A stretch of DNA of 64,000 nt from Haliea salexigens DSM 19537 (GTDB lineage: Bacteria; Pseudomonadota; Gammaproteobacteria; Pseudomonadales; Halieaceae): contig NZ_AUHJ01000002.1 of the NCBI RefSeq assembly GCF_000423125.1, forward strand, positions 248,001 through 312,000, read 5' to 3'. The stretch's first letter is position 1, and every line of letters starts with the position of its first letter. Positions 22,557 to 30,510 of this stretch are shown piece by piece. The translations under genes and the position numbers were made by a program. Under the pieces are notes generated by a model that was not told the origin of the DNA, ran no database searches, and saw only the letters and a program-made list of their open reading frames with translations.

Positions 22557-23927
22557 ATGTCCAAGCTGCTAACTGAGAGAGAGGTTTTCCCTTGGGTCGA
22601 GAAGACGATGGGCGGACGCATAAGCGCCTCGCGCAGACAAGGGGGTAGGGAGTCTGGTGGCCGTCCGGGCTGGTTTATTGATCTGGAGACCGGCTCCGGC
22701 TCCGTGCCTTACTATGTGCGAGGGCACCGCGGCGGGGATTTCGGCTACATTCAGGAGTATGGTCTACAGCGAGAGGTGGCATTACTCAAGCTCCTGCGCG
22801 AGGAGGGCATTCCGGTACCTGAGGTAATCGCCAAGTCCGACGAGCCCAATGTGGCTATTCTGGAATATATTCAGGGCGTGAACGATTTCACTGAATTGGG
22901 TTCCGACGCCGAGCGCGATGCGGTCGCCAGGGATTTTGCGCGCATCATGGCCAAGTGGCATGCGATTCCGGCTGAGAAGTTCGTGGAAATCGGGCTCAAG
23001 CAGCCCGGTAATTCCAGGGAGCTGGTCGACTGGGATCTGGAGGTTTGGGAACGCGGGCACTTCCCGTTGATTGATGAGCCGATCCCCCTTGTTACCTTTG
23101 CGTGCCAGTGGCTTCGCCGCAACGCGCCGGAGATGCCCGAGCGTCTGGTGTTGGTCCAGGGGGATACGGGTCCCGGTCAATTCTTGTTCGGCGACGGGCG
23201 GGTACAGGCGGTCGTGGACTTTGAACTCGCCTCGCTGGGCGATCCGATGCGAGAGCTCGCCCACATACGGACGCGCGATGTCTGGTATCCCACGGGCAAT
23301 CTTCCGCGTTGGTTTGAGTACTACAGTGAGTTCAGCGGCGTTCCCATTGATGCGAAGAAGCTGTCCTACTACAGCGTCATTGCGATGTTGACCACAGCCC
23401 TTGCTCTGGGGCCGGTTGTGCAGAAGCTGAATCCTCGCGATGAACATGCAGAATGGATCGCACAGGACGTGTGGTCCAAGCGAGCGACTGCAGAGGCGCT
23501 TGCAGAAGCGACCGGAACACCGCTGCAAGACACTGCGTTACCGCAGGCGGAACACAGCTATGTTTCTGGACTATTTGATGCCCTCGAAGACAACCTGCGC
23601 GAGGAACAGCTGCCGCATATCGACGAGAGTTTTCGACAACACCGTATGCAGATGACACTGCGCCTGGTCGCGCATATGCGTAATGTGGCTGAGATTGGCG
23701 CTGAGATGGCCGAACTCGAAATAGCGGATATGCAGAGTTTGCTGGGTCATCGACCGAAATCTGTGAAGGAAGGACACAGATTGATGGAGGCCCTGGTCAG
23801 GAGGGCTGATGCAGATATGGATGATGCACTCATCCAGTATTTTTATCGCCACGCGAAACGTGAGGTGGCCTTGATGCGAGGCGGGATGGGGCGCGCCGAG
23901 CACGCCCGAACTTCGCCTATCAATTGA
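22557..23927 (+). CDS. APH-family phosphotransferase
   Basis: A 456-residue kinase-fold protein of the aminoglycoside phosphotransferase (APH/choline kinase) family. In its C-terminal half it has the catalytic-loop variant LVLVQGDTGPGQFLFGDGR (H of HGD replaced by Q) and the metal motif AVVDFELASLGDPMREL (DFE). Such proteins in fatty-acid or sterol loci are not drug-resistance enzymes and usually lie next to acyl-CoA dehydrogenases; the phosphoryl acceptor is unknown. ATG 22557 (MSKLLTERE) is chosen, with GAGGAGA upstream; the frame extends back to 22455 but crosses the promoter and operator. It heads a likely operon with the SnoaL-like gene 17 bases downstream. Confidence 0.85.
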   Translation: MSKLLTEREVFPWVEKTMGGRISASRRQGGRESGGRPGWFIDLETGSGSVPYYVRGHRGGDFGYIQEYGLQREVALLKLLREEGIPVPEVIAKSDEPNVAILEYIQGVNDFTELGSDAERDAVARDFARIMAKWHAIPAEKFVEIGLKQPGNSRELVDWDLEVWERGHFPLIDEPIPLVTFACQWLRRNAPEMPERLVLVQGDTGPGQFLFGDGRVQAVVDFELASLGDPMRELAHIRTRDVWYPTGNLPRWFEYYSEFSGVPIDAKKLSYYSVIAMLTTALALGPVVQKLNPRDEHAEWIAQDVWSKRATAEALAEATGTPLQDTALPQAEHSYVSGLFDALEDNLREEQLPHIDESFRQHRMQMTLRLVAHMRNVAEIGAEMAELEIADMQSLLGHRPKSVKEGHRLMEALVRRADADMDDALIQYFYRHAKREVALMRGGMGRAEHARTSPIN

Positions 23928-23944
23928 TTTGGAGGCTCAGGCCC

Positions 23945-24358
23945 ATGGCAACACGCGCCAACAAACAGACGGCGATTGATTTCATTCAAGCCATTAACAG
24001 TGGGGACAAAGATTGCCTGCTCCAGTTGATGCACGATGCGGCGACCTGGACAGTGCCACAATCAGCCGTTGCGCCCTACGCGGGTACCCATCAGGGTGCA
24101 TCGGTCATCGCAGATATGATGGTTGGTGCAGTTGAGCAGGCATTTGATGCTGACGGTGTTCATCACGACGTGGGGCTGTGCGTGGCAGAGGGGCAGCATG
24201 TGGTGATAGAAACGCGGATGACCGCCAGGCAGCCCACGGGAAAAAGCTATGAAAATGCCTATGTCTTCATTTTCTGCATTTCCGATGGACGCATTGTCTC
24301 AATTCGCGAGCATGTAGACACCGCCTACGCCATCCAGTTCTTTGCGATGCCGGAGTGA
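23945..24358 (+). CDS. SnoaL-like (NTF2 fold) protein
   Basis: A 137-residue single-domain protein of the SnoaL/NTF2 superfamily. The helix AIDFIQAINSGDKDCLLQLM near residues 10-29 and the strand pattern HVVIETRMTARQPTGKSY and YVFIFCISDGRIVSIREHVD are typical. Family members isomerise, cyclise or dehydrate steroids and polyketides, or just bind small hydrophobic ligands. ATG 23945 is preferred over an upstream frame start because GGAGG (23931-23935) precedes it. It follows the phosphotransferase by 17 bases and precedes a second SnoaL gene, so three genes may be co-transcribed. The substrate is unknown. Confidence 0.8.
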   Translation: MATRANKQTAIDFIQAINSGDKDCLLQLMHDAATWTVPQSAVAPYAGTHQGASVIADMMVGAVEQAFDADGVHHDVGLCVAEGQHVVIETRMTARQPTGKSYENAYVFIFCISDGRIVSIREHVDTAYAIQFFAMPE

Positions 24359-24525
24359 GTTGAAACAAGGCTTCTGCGTCTGCAAGGAGTCCCTCGTGGA
24401 GCAGGCGGGTGCCCTCGAAACCTTTGCGGATACGGCAGTGGGTTGGCCACTCCGGACGCCGGTGTAAAAAATACGTCGCCACTGTACTATCTGTCGGCCA
24501 TTCCAAGAAAACAGGGACCCACCCC

Positions 24526-24927
24526 ATGCCCACCAAACAACAAATCGACCACGCCATCAACGAACACTTCGACGCCTGGAACGCCCAGGATCAGGCGCGC
24601 TGGTCAGCGAACTTTTCCGACGACATCGTCTTCGAGGACCCGTACGGCGGCCTGCTCAAAGAAGGCCCTCAGGCCGTGCAGCACAGCTGGGAAAACAGCT
24701 TCAAGAACGGCGACGTGTGGACGCTGGAATGCCTGTTGAAACAGGTCTGCCTGGATCAGGCCGCGTTGGTGGTGCGCTCCACGGGCTCAGTGAATGGCAA
24801 GCCCGCAGTGGTGGAAGGCATCGAGATTTACACGGTGAACGACAGCGGCAAGGTGTGCCACATTCGCACGTACTTCAACCCGCCGGAGGGCATGGAGCTG
24901 GATCCGTATTTCTCCCAGCAAACCTGA
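24526..24927 (+). CDS. second SnoaL-like (NTF2 fold) protein
   Basis: A 133-residue SnoaL-like protein distinct from the one at 23945. It has FDAWNAQDQARWSANFSDDI (residues 13-32), FEDPYGGLL and, at the C-terminus, VEGIEIYTVNDSGKVCHIRT, the pattern of steroid delta-isomerase-like NTF2 proteins (an Asp near the pocket, DP at 37-38). ATG 24526 (MPTKQQ) is chosen over an open frame from 24409 that has no family character. It is 167 bases after the first SnoaL stop and is followed by a strong bidirectional terminator at 24954, so it ends the phosphotransferase transcription unit. Confidence 0.8.
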   Translation: MPTKQQIDHAINEHFDAWNAQDQARWSANFSDDIVFEDPYGGLLKEGPQAVQHSWENSFKNGDVWTLECLLKQVCLDQAALVVRSTGSVNGKPAVVEGIEIYTVNDSGKVCHIRTYFNPPEGMELDPYFSQQT

Positions 24928-24953
24928 AGCGGGTGATAATCCTGGAGCCAAAA

Positions 24954-24976
24954 AAAACCCGCCGTTGGCGGGTTTT
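24954..24976. terminator. bidirectional rho-independent terminator
   Basis: AAAACCCGCC and GGCGGGTTTT form a perfect 10-base inverted repeat with a 3-base loop, preceded by an A-run and followed by T's, between convergent genes (SnoaL, 24927; PEP-CTERM, 24997). It can stop transcription from either side. Confidence 0.9.
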
Positions 24977-24996
24977 GATCGACGGTGCGGGGCTGC

Positions 24997-25539
24997 TTAG
25001 GCAGCCTTGCGGCGCACCAGCCCCAGACCCAGCAGGCCTGCGCCGAACAGCAGCAGGGTGGCCGGTGCGGGCACGGGCGCTGCTTGTGTTTCAACAGTGA
25101 TGTAGGCTGCGCCGCTGTCGAAGGGAGAGGAATTCACCAGAATGTCCACGGAATAGCTGCCAGCTGCGAGTAACGTGCTCCCTGTACTGTAGTAGCCACT
25201 GTCAAATGCGACATCGGGGTTTGCAGTGGTGTCACCCGTTCCCGTAGTTGATGTGGTGAACGCGAACTCTGAATTGATGAACACGTCAAAAATGTCGCCG
25301 ATCAGATAAGCGTCGGTGACTTTGAGTAAGCCCGGCAGGAGCAGGTCGAACGTGAATGAGTTTCCTGTGGTGCCGACTCCCTCGTTCGTGCAGCCTGCCT
25401 CCGCTGGGGAGCCTACACCGTCAAAGCAGAAGCCGTACCATCCGGCATCCGGGGTAATTGGACCCGCAGAAGCAAAACCGGGAACCAGCAGGGCGGCAAA
25501 CAGGAATACAGATGTGCAGAAATTCTTGGTGGTTTTCAT
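24997..25539 (-). CDS. PEP-CTERM sorting-domain protein
   Basis: A 180-residue exported protein. The signal peptide is residues 1-26 (ending VPGFASA). The C-terminus is VPAPATLLLFGAGLLGLGLV followed by RRKAA, a PEP-CTERM sorting signal (a Pro-rich motif, a hydrophobic helix, then basic residues) recognised by an exosortase, with the variant VPAP in place of VPEP. The middle is beta-rich and resembles the extracellular domain of other PEP-CTERM proteins (GDIFDVFINSEFAFTTST). The carrier must have an EpsH/XrtA-type exosortase elsewhere, not in this window; this suggests surface or exopolysaccharide-associated export. Function unknown. Confidence 0.85.
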   Translation of the reverse strand: MKTTKNFCTSVFLFAALLVPGFASAGPITPDAGWYGFCFDGVGSPAEAGCTNEGVGTTGNSFTFDLLLPGLLKVTDAYLIGDIFDVFINSEFAFTTSTTGTGDTTANPDVAFDSGYYSTGSTLLAAGSYSVDILVNSSPFDSGAAYITVETQAAPVPAPATLLLFGAGLLGLGLVRRKAA

Positions 25540-25712
25540 CGCATTAATCTCTCGTGGGTGTACCGTGAGGAGTGTTATGCAAACACTGTGCCATGCCAGG
25601 TTCTACGCGGGGTGGCGGCCACTCAGGGTGCTATACAGCGCTGATGTGTAAAAAAAATCGACATTGAGAGGTGTGAGCTGAATACCCGTTTTCGGAGCCC
25701 GGTGACCGTAGT

Positions 25713-26828
25713 TTATTGCGCTACATTCACTACAATTTTACCGCGCGTCCGCCCCCGCTCCAGATAGCGAATAGCATCCGGCACTTCCGTCAGCGTAAAA
25801 CGTCGATCAATGAAAGGTTCCAGCTCCCCGCGCTCTGCATAGCCCGCCAGCACCGTCAGATCCTCTGCGGTGGTCATTGCCATCAAGGGCTCCAGGCTTT
25901 GCGAAACGAAGGGTGAGCGCACCAGGGCATGCAGAGGCCGGGCCAGCGGGCCCCACCAGTTGTTCATCTTCATGTTGCCGACCGCCACCAGCACACCGTC
26001 CGGTTCGGTGACGTCCAGCATGGCTGAGATGGAACGGTTGCCGACCATATCCACAATGGCGTGGTAGCGGGTGTTGCCTTCGGTGTAATCCTCTTGGGTG
26101 TAGTCGATGACGTGGTCTGCACCGAGTGCGCGCACCAGTTCGGCGTTGCGGCCGCTGCACACCGCGGTCACGGTGGCGCCCATGGCCTTGGCGAGTTGCA
26201 CCGCGTAGCTGCCAACGCCGCCGGAAGCGCCGTTGATCAGCACATGCTGGCCCGGCTGGACATTCGCTTTGTCGCGCAGGGCCTGAAGCGCGGTGATGGC
26301 GGCCACCGGCATTGCGGCGGCTTGCTCGAAGCTGAGGTTTGCCGGTTTTAAGGCCATGCCGCCGGTTTCATTGCGCACCACATACTCCGCGAAGGCACCA
26401 TTGGCCACGCCATACACTTCATCACCCGGTGCAAACAATGTGACGTCCGTACCCACGGCCTCCACGGTGCCGGCAAAATCGGCGCCCATGCGCGGCGACT
26501 TCGGTGCATTCAGGCCATTGGCCAAACGCAGCAGGTAAGGCGTGCCGTGCAGGAAATGCTTGTCGAGGGGATTGACGGAGGCAGCGTGCACACGAACCAG
26601 CACCTCGCTGGGAGTCAGTTCCGGCACCGGGAGGGTCTCCAGGGTGACAATATCAACGTCACCGTAGCAGCGCTGCAGGTTGGCCGTGAAACCGCTAGCG
26701 CCTGCCGCTGTCGGCGGCGCCGGCTCGCAGGGTGCGTTATAGCGGGTCATCAGCGCCAGTGCGCCCACGGCGATAACGACAGTGGCGGTAAGCCCGGCCA
26801 GTATTTTCAGAATAAGTCGTTGTTGCAT
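25713..26828 (-). CDS. membrane-anchored MDR-family oxidoreductase
   Basis: A 371-residue medium-chain dehydrogenase/reductase of the quinone-oxidoreductase type. Its N-terminal segment (residues 8-27, ILAGLTATVVIAVGALALM) is a membrane anchor or uncleaved signal, unusual for this cytoplasmic family. After it come GroES-like SEVLVRVHAASVNPLD and, near residue 200, the NAD(P)-binding VLINGASGGVGSYAVQLAKA with AVCSGRNAELVRALGADHVI. No structural zinc Cys cluster is seen, consistent with the zinc-free reductase branch. The substrate is unknown. It is followed downstream by the PEP-CTERM gene in the same direction, with 173 bases between. Confidence 0.8.
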   Translation of the reverse strand: MQQRLILKILAGLTATVVIAVGALALMTRYNAPCEPAPPTAAGASGFTANLQRCYGDVDIVTLETLPVPELTPSEVLVRVHAASVNPLDKHFLHGTPYLLRLANGLNAPKSPRMGADFAGTVEAVGTDVTLFAPGDEVYGVANGAFAEYVVRNETGGMALKPANLSFEQAAAMPVAAITALQALRDKANVQPGQHVLINGASGGVGSYAVQLAKAMGATVTAVCSGRNAELVRALGADHVIDYTQEDYTEGNTRYHAIVDMVGNRSISAMLDVTEPDGVLVAVGNMKMNNWWGPLARPLHALVRSPFVSQSLEPLMAMTTAEDLTVLAGYAERGELEPFIDRRFTLTEVPDAIRYLERGRTRGKIVVNVAQ

Positions 26829-26919
26829 GTTGTGTGCCCGGGCAGTGAAGAGGGCGTCACTCTCTATGGGTGTGGGCTGCGCGGCAAGCCTTTTGCGATG
26901 AATAGCCTGTGGGGTGCGT

Positions 26920-27324
26920 TCAGTGGACCAGCCAGGCCTGCAGCTGGGGCACTACCTGCGCAACCACAATCAGCCCCAGCATGAACGAGTGCAGCGTAGC
27001 CTGTATGCGCAGTGGCTCGAGCTTTTCCAGCCGCGTCACAAACTTGTCAAGGCGCGCGTCGAGCTTGTCTAGCCGTGCATCAAGCGCGTCCAGGCGCGCT
27101 TCAAGCGTGTTCAGCCGAGTTTCAATTCGCTCAAAGCGCTGTGCCTGTTCGCCGAATCCGGCGCGCAAGACGGCGTCCAGATAGTCGCGCGTCACGATAT
27201 TATCGGCGTAAAAGCCAAATGCTTCGGCCATCAGTTCTGCCTGTGCGTCAGCCTGCGGTTCGGGTACGCCGGCCTCCCGCAGGCGGCGTGCGTAACGCAG
27301 TGAATCGAATGCCAGTGTTGCCAT
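26920..27324 (-). CDS. coiled-coil protein with C-terminal membrane anchor (intact paralogue)
   Basis: A 134-residue protein. The N-terminus MATLAFDSLRYARRLREA and the stretch AELMAEAFGFYADNIVTRDY are shared with the frameshifted gene at 2814-3256, so this is the intact copy. The middle is a heptad coiled coil (RFERIETRLNTLEARLDALD ... LDKLDARLDKFVTRLEKLEP), and the C-terminal helix LGLIVVAQVVPQLQAWLV is a likely membrane anchor. It resembles the small CCDC90/DUF1640-type family. Start ATG 27324 has GGGGAGG upstream. It is divergent from the glycosyltransferase gene. Function unknown. Confidence 0.75.
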   Translation of the reverse strand: MATLAFDSLRYARRLREAGVPEPQADAQAELMAEAFGFYADNIVTRDYLDAVLRAGFGEQAQRFERIETRLNTLEARLDALDARLDKLDARLDKFVTRLEKLEPLRIQATLHSFMLGLIVVAQVVPQLQAWLVH

Positions 27325-27386
27325 AAGAATAGCCTCCCCACGCGATTACGCCAAGCATGACAACCCTGCAGGGGCTGTGGTACATC

Positions 27387-28520
27387 ATGTGCATGCCTCT
27401 TTCATCCCAAACAGCCCACATTGATACAGCCGATTCGCGGCCGCGTGCGTGGTTACTGTCTGCCTACCGTGCCGACAGCCACGCCGCCTGGGCAGACTGG
27501 TTGCTGGCCTCGCAACCTCAGTTCAACTGGCAGCGCCTGGAACTGCCGGGGCGTCACTTTGCCTGGCGTATACGCGGCAATCCGCTGTCCTGGCTAGATG
27601 CGTTGCCGTTGGAGCAGCCGGCCCTCATTGTGGCTTCTTCCATGGTGGATCTTGCGACGCTCAAGGGGCTGCACCCGCGTCTGGCTGGCGTGCCAACGCT
27701 GTATTACTTCCACGAGAACCAGTTTGCCTACCCGCTCAGCCACCGCCAGAGCCACTGGCTGGAGCCGCAGATGGTGCAGCTCTATGGTGGGCTGGCGGCT
27801 ACCCGACTGCTGTTCAACTCCGCCTTCAACCGCGACAGTTATTTACAGGGCATCGCGGGGTTACTCGCGCAAATGCCGGATGCGGTGCCGGATGGTGTGG
27901 TGCAGCGGCTGGCGCAGAAGAGTGTGCTGTGCCCGGTGCCTATCGAGCCGGTGCCGGCAGCGCAACAGCGCGACAGTCAGCTGGTGCTGTGGAACCACCG
28001 CTGGGAGCACGACAAGTGCCCGGAACTCTTTGTCGAAGCGATGGTGGCATTGGCCGAGAAAGGCGTTGAGTTTCGGCTCGCCCTGTTGGGCAAGCGGCCA
28101 CAGCGTGCACCGCCGGCGTTGGCACGGCTGCGAGAAGCACTGCCGCAGCGCATTGTTGCCGACGGGCAGTTGCCGGCAGCGGAATACCGCACACAACTGG
28201 GCCGGGCGGCGATTGCGGTGAGTACTGCGCGCCATGAATTCCAGGGCCTGGCTATGCTGGAGGCGGCGAGCGCAGGCGCCATCCCCCTGGTGCCCGATGC
28301 GCTGTGCTATGCGGAACAATATCCCTCAGCCTGCCGTTACCCACAGGGCGATGTAGCCGCACTGGTGGAACGCCTGCGGCTGTGGTTGACGGGCGGATTG
28401 CCGCCGCGAGTGGACGTTACGCCCTGGTACAGCGCCAGCCTGGCTGCAGTGTGGGCCGGGTTGCTGGCAGCTGCACCGGGGGCTGGAGCTACCCCTTCGG
28501 CCCCATCAGCGCCCATATAA
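27387..28520 (+). CDS. tRNA-queuosine mannosyltransferase-like glycosyltransferase (DUF3524)
   Basis: A 377-residue glycosyltransferase. Near the N-terminus it has AWLLSAYRADSHAAWADWLL, LELPGRHFAWRIRGNPLSW and PTLYYFHENQFAYPLS, the DUF3524 pattern; a GT-B C-terminal domain follows (LVLWNHRWEHDKCPELFVEA near 205-225 and STARHEFQGLAMLEAASAG near 295). The animal relative (GTDC1/QTMAN) mannosylates queuosine in tRNA-Asp; in bacteria the acceptor is inferred. The frame opens at 27357, but family alignment starts near LLSAY, so ATG 27387 or 27393 is likely. Its 3' end overlaps a small gene on the other strand (28489-28668). It is a stand-alone gene. Confidence 0.75.
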   Translation: MCMPLSSQTAHIDTADSRPRAWLLSAYRADSHAAWADWLLASQPQFNWQRLELPGRHFAWRIRGNPLSWLDALPLEQPALIVASSMVDLATLKGLHPRLAGVPTLYYFHENQFAYPLSHRQSHWLEPQMVQLYGGLAATRLLFNSAFNRDSYLQGIAGLLAQMPDAVPDGVVQRLAQKSVLCPVPIEPVPAAQQRDSQLVLWNHRWEHDKCPELFVEAMVALAEKGVEFRLALLGKRPQRAPPALARLREALPQRIVADGQLPAAEYRTQLGRAAIAVSTARHEFQGLAMLEAASAGAIPLVPDALCYAEQYPSACRYPQGDVAALVERLRLWLTGGLPPRVDVTPWYSASLAAVWAGLLAAAPGAGATPSAPSAPI

Positions 28521-28668
28521 TCAGCCCTACCAGCGGAGCCAGCAGCAGGAGCAGGATCCACAGCAACTTGGCCAGCCCGCCTGCGGAACTCTTGGCCACC
28601 TTCACCACCGCCCAGATAACAATCACGAGCCAGATCAGGCCCAGTAATCCACCGACTTCTACACCCAT
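28489..28668 (-). CDS. small PLDc_N-type membrane protein
   Basis: A 59-residue protein read on the minus strand from ATG 28668, with a perfect AAGGAGG 5 bases upstream. Two hydrophobic helices are visible (LGLIWLVIVIWAVVKV near 9-24 and LLWILLLLLAPLVGLIIWAL near 35-54), joined by KSSAGG and ending GPKG. This is the size and layout of the phospholipase D N-terminal (PLDc_N) membrane family, found alone in many proteobacteria. The last 32 bases of the glycosyltransferase gene overlap it on the other strand. Function unknown. Confidence 0.8.
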   Translation of the reverse strand: MGVEVGGLLGLIWLVIVIWAVVKVAKSSAGGLAKLLWILLLLLAPLVGLIIWALMGPKG

Positions 28669-28774
28669 AACAACCTCCTTGATGATGGCAGGCCACTTTG
28701 CGTGCAGGCCCGCCAGTTTCTTCCTGAGTTCACTCTACTGAAAATGCCCGTGTCTTACTATGCACGTAACCCCT

Positions 28775-29044
28775 TCATTTCCCGCAGTGGTAACTGCTGG
28801 CTTCATCCATGGCCCCGTGTGCGTTGTAGATGGCGCGCTGGGGATAGGGACAGAGCAGGACGGTGGCTTCGGCGCTCAGCGCTAGCGGTGAGTTGGGCAT
28901 CGCTTGAGCTTCTGCAACCACGTCGATGGTGGCGGGATTGATGTGCTCGCCGGCCGGTACGCCACGGTAAATGTCAAGGAAGCCCTGTGAGGCCTGTTGC
29001 CCCCATGCCGGCTGATCCTCACGCCCGGTAATCCAGTGTTGAGG
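28775..29044 (-). pseudogene. tannase/feruloyl esterase C-terminal remnant
   Basis: A minus-strand frame without a usable start (TAA at 29047-29045) runs 89 codons to TGA 28777-28775. Its text is tannase-like: a helix-strand stretch, then ATVLLCPYPQRAIYNAHG and ASSYHCGK at the end. The CPYP motif with a second Cys near the C-terminus is characteristic of the tannase/feruloyl esterase family. Nothing upstream continues the protein, so about 80% of the gene (which normally exceeds 500 residues) is missing. The remnant lies between the PLDc_N gene and the P450 and may mark a deletion. Confidence 0.6.
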
Positions 29045-29195
29045 TTAAGGCATGTTCGCCGGAGTCCACAAGGAACGTGTCCTCGCTCCGTTCCAAACAG
29101 TATGCTCATCATGGTTTCGGCGATGGACCTTATGTACTATTTACGAAGGTGACCGCACAAGTGGGTGACCTCCGGCAATGCAGGTCGAGAAAATC
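29045..29195. other. intergenic stretch before cytochrome P450
   Basis: Together with the remnant next to it, this forms a gap of about 500 bases without an intact gene. No promoter match, palindrome or RNA gene stood out. It contains an open frame of 76 codons on the minus strand that overlaps the tannase remnant in another frame and shows no family character. Confidence 0.5.
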
Positions 29196-30431
29196 ATGAA
29201 CAACTGCCCCATCACCAAACACAGGCTCGCGGATCTGGCCCTCTACAGTCATGGTGCGCCCAATCAGCTGATTGCTGAAAATCGGCGACAGCACCCGGTT
29301 TCCTGGGAAGAGGGTTGTGCCGGGCAATCCGGGCATTGGAATGTGTTTACATCCGATCAGATGGATATCGTGTTGAAAAACCCGGCGATTTTCAGCAATG
29401 CCACAGGGCCAAGGCTTGTCGATACACCCAAGGAAGCAATCAGGGGTAAACACGTCTCTCTCAATCTGATGGACCCGCCAATGCACCGCGATTACCGGCG
29501 CCTGGTCGACGCCGCGTTCAAGCCAAGTGCCATCAAGCTGCTTGAACCCCGCGTTCTGGCTATCGCCAACGAGATAATCGATGGAATCATTGGGCAGGGT
29601 GGCTGCGAATTTGTGACGTCGGTCGCGACACCGTTACCACTGCGTGTCACCGCGTCGATATTGGGCATCCCGGATGAGGATCAAGCTTACGTCTGCACGC
29701 TGACCAACACGATGATGATCGCCGACGATCCTGACTTTGCCGGCAGTGTGATGGACGGCTACGAGGCGCAGCGAGCACTCGTTAAGTACGGCGCGGGGTT
29801 AGCCGCCAATCATCGTCTCAATCCCTGTGAGGACCTTACGACTGAAATGCTGGAGGCTAGGCGGGAGGGCGGAGAGCAACTGACGGATCTGGAATATGGC
29901 CTGTTCTTTCTGAACCTGATTATTGGTGGGGTTGAAACCACACGTAATGCTACCGCCTATGGTTTGTATCAATTGATACAACAGCCGAAACAGTTCCACA
30001 TGCTGCAGAATGATCCTGCGCTGATTCCCGACGCGGTGGAAGAAATTCTGCGCTTTCGAGCACCGATAATGAATTATCGGCGTACCGCAATGGAAGATTT
30101 TGAGCTTGGGGGGCAGACGATCCGCAAGGGAGACAAAGTCATTGTCTGGTTGGCTTCGGCCAATCGGGATGAGCAGGTTTTTGCAAACCCCGACACCTTT
30201 GATATCAAGCGCTGCCAGCGCGAAAGGGTACAGCGGGATGCACGTACTTTCGGTGCAGGGCCGCACTTTTGCCTTGGCGCACATTTGGCGAGGCTACAGC
30301 TCAAGGTGATTTTTGCAGTGATCACATCGCGAATGACCAATGTACAACTGGTGAATGAACCCAGGAATGCACTGTCTGCGTTTGTTGACGGTTACAAGGA
30401 AATGAATATTACCTTCGAACCCTTGGCATAG
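29196..30431 (+). CDS. cytochrome P450
   Basis: A 411-residue bacterial P450 monooxygenase. The I helix is LIIGGVETTRNA near 245-256 (the usual A/GGxxT with Thr pair). The ExxR is EEILRFRAP near 285, and the haem loop is FGAGPHFCLGAHLAR near 345-359 with the axial Cys. The length matches soluble class I P450s, so it needs a ferredoxin and reductase from elsewhere. Family members near DUF3604/TonB loci hydroxylate steroids, terpenes or fatty acids; the substrate is not readable. ATG 29196 (MNNCPITK) is chosen over 29178 because AGGTCGAG lies upstream; either is possible. It is a single gene, convergent with the LysR gene. Confidence 0.9.
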   Translation: MNNCPITKHRLADLALYSHGAPNQLIAENRRQHPVSWEEGCAGQSGHWNVFTSDQMDIVLKNPAIFSNATGPRLVDTPKEAIRGKHVSLNLMDPPMHRDYRRLVDAAFKPSAIKLLEPRVLAIANEIIDGIIGQGGCEFVTSVATPLPLRVTASILGIPDEDQAYVCTLTNTMMIADDPDFAGSVMDGYEAQRALVKYGAGLAANHRLNPCEDLTTEMLEARREGGEQLTDLEYGLFFLNLIIGGVETTRNATAYGLYQLIQQPKQFHMLQNDPALIPDAVEEILRFRAPIMNYRRTAMEDFELGGQTIRKGDKVIVWLASANRDEQVFANPDTFDIKRCQRERVQRDARTFGAGPHFCLGAHLARLQLKVIFAVITSRMTNVQLVNEPRNALSAFVDGYKEMNITFEPLA

Positions 30432-30510
30432 AGCCAGCGCATCCCGTTTTGCCCCCGGCCCAACAAGGGCCTGACAATGACTGGCATCGGCGTGTTGCTG
30501 CCCGCATACA

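Noticed and set aside
22557-23927. Antibiotic-resistance phosphotransferase
   Set aside because: The HGD catalytic motif is altered and the context is catabolic; the family is broad.
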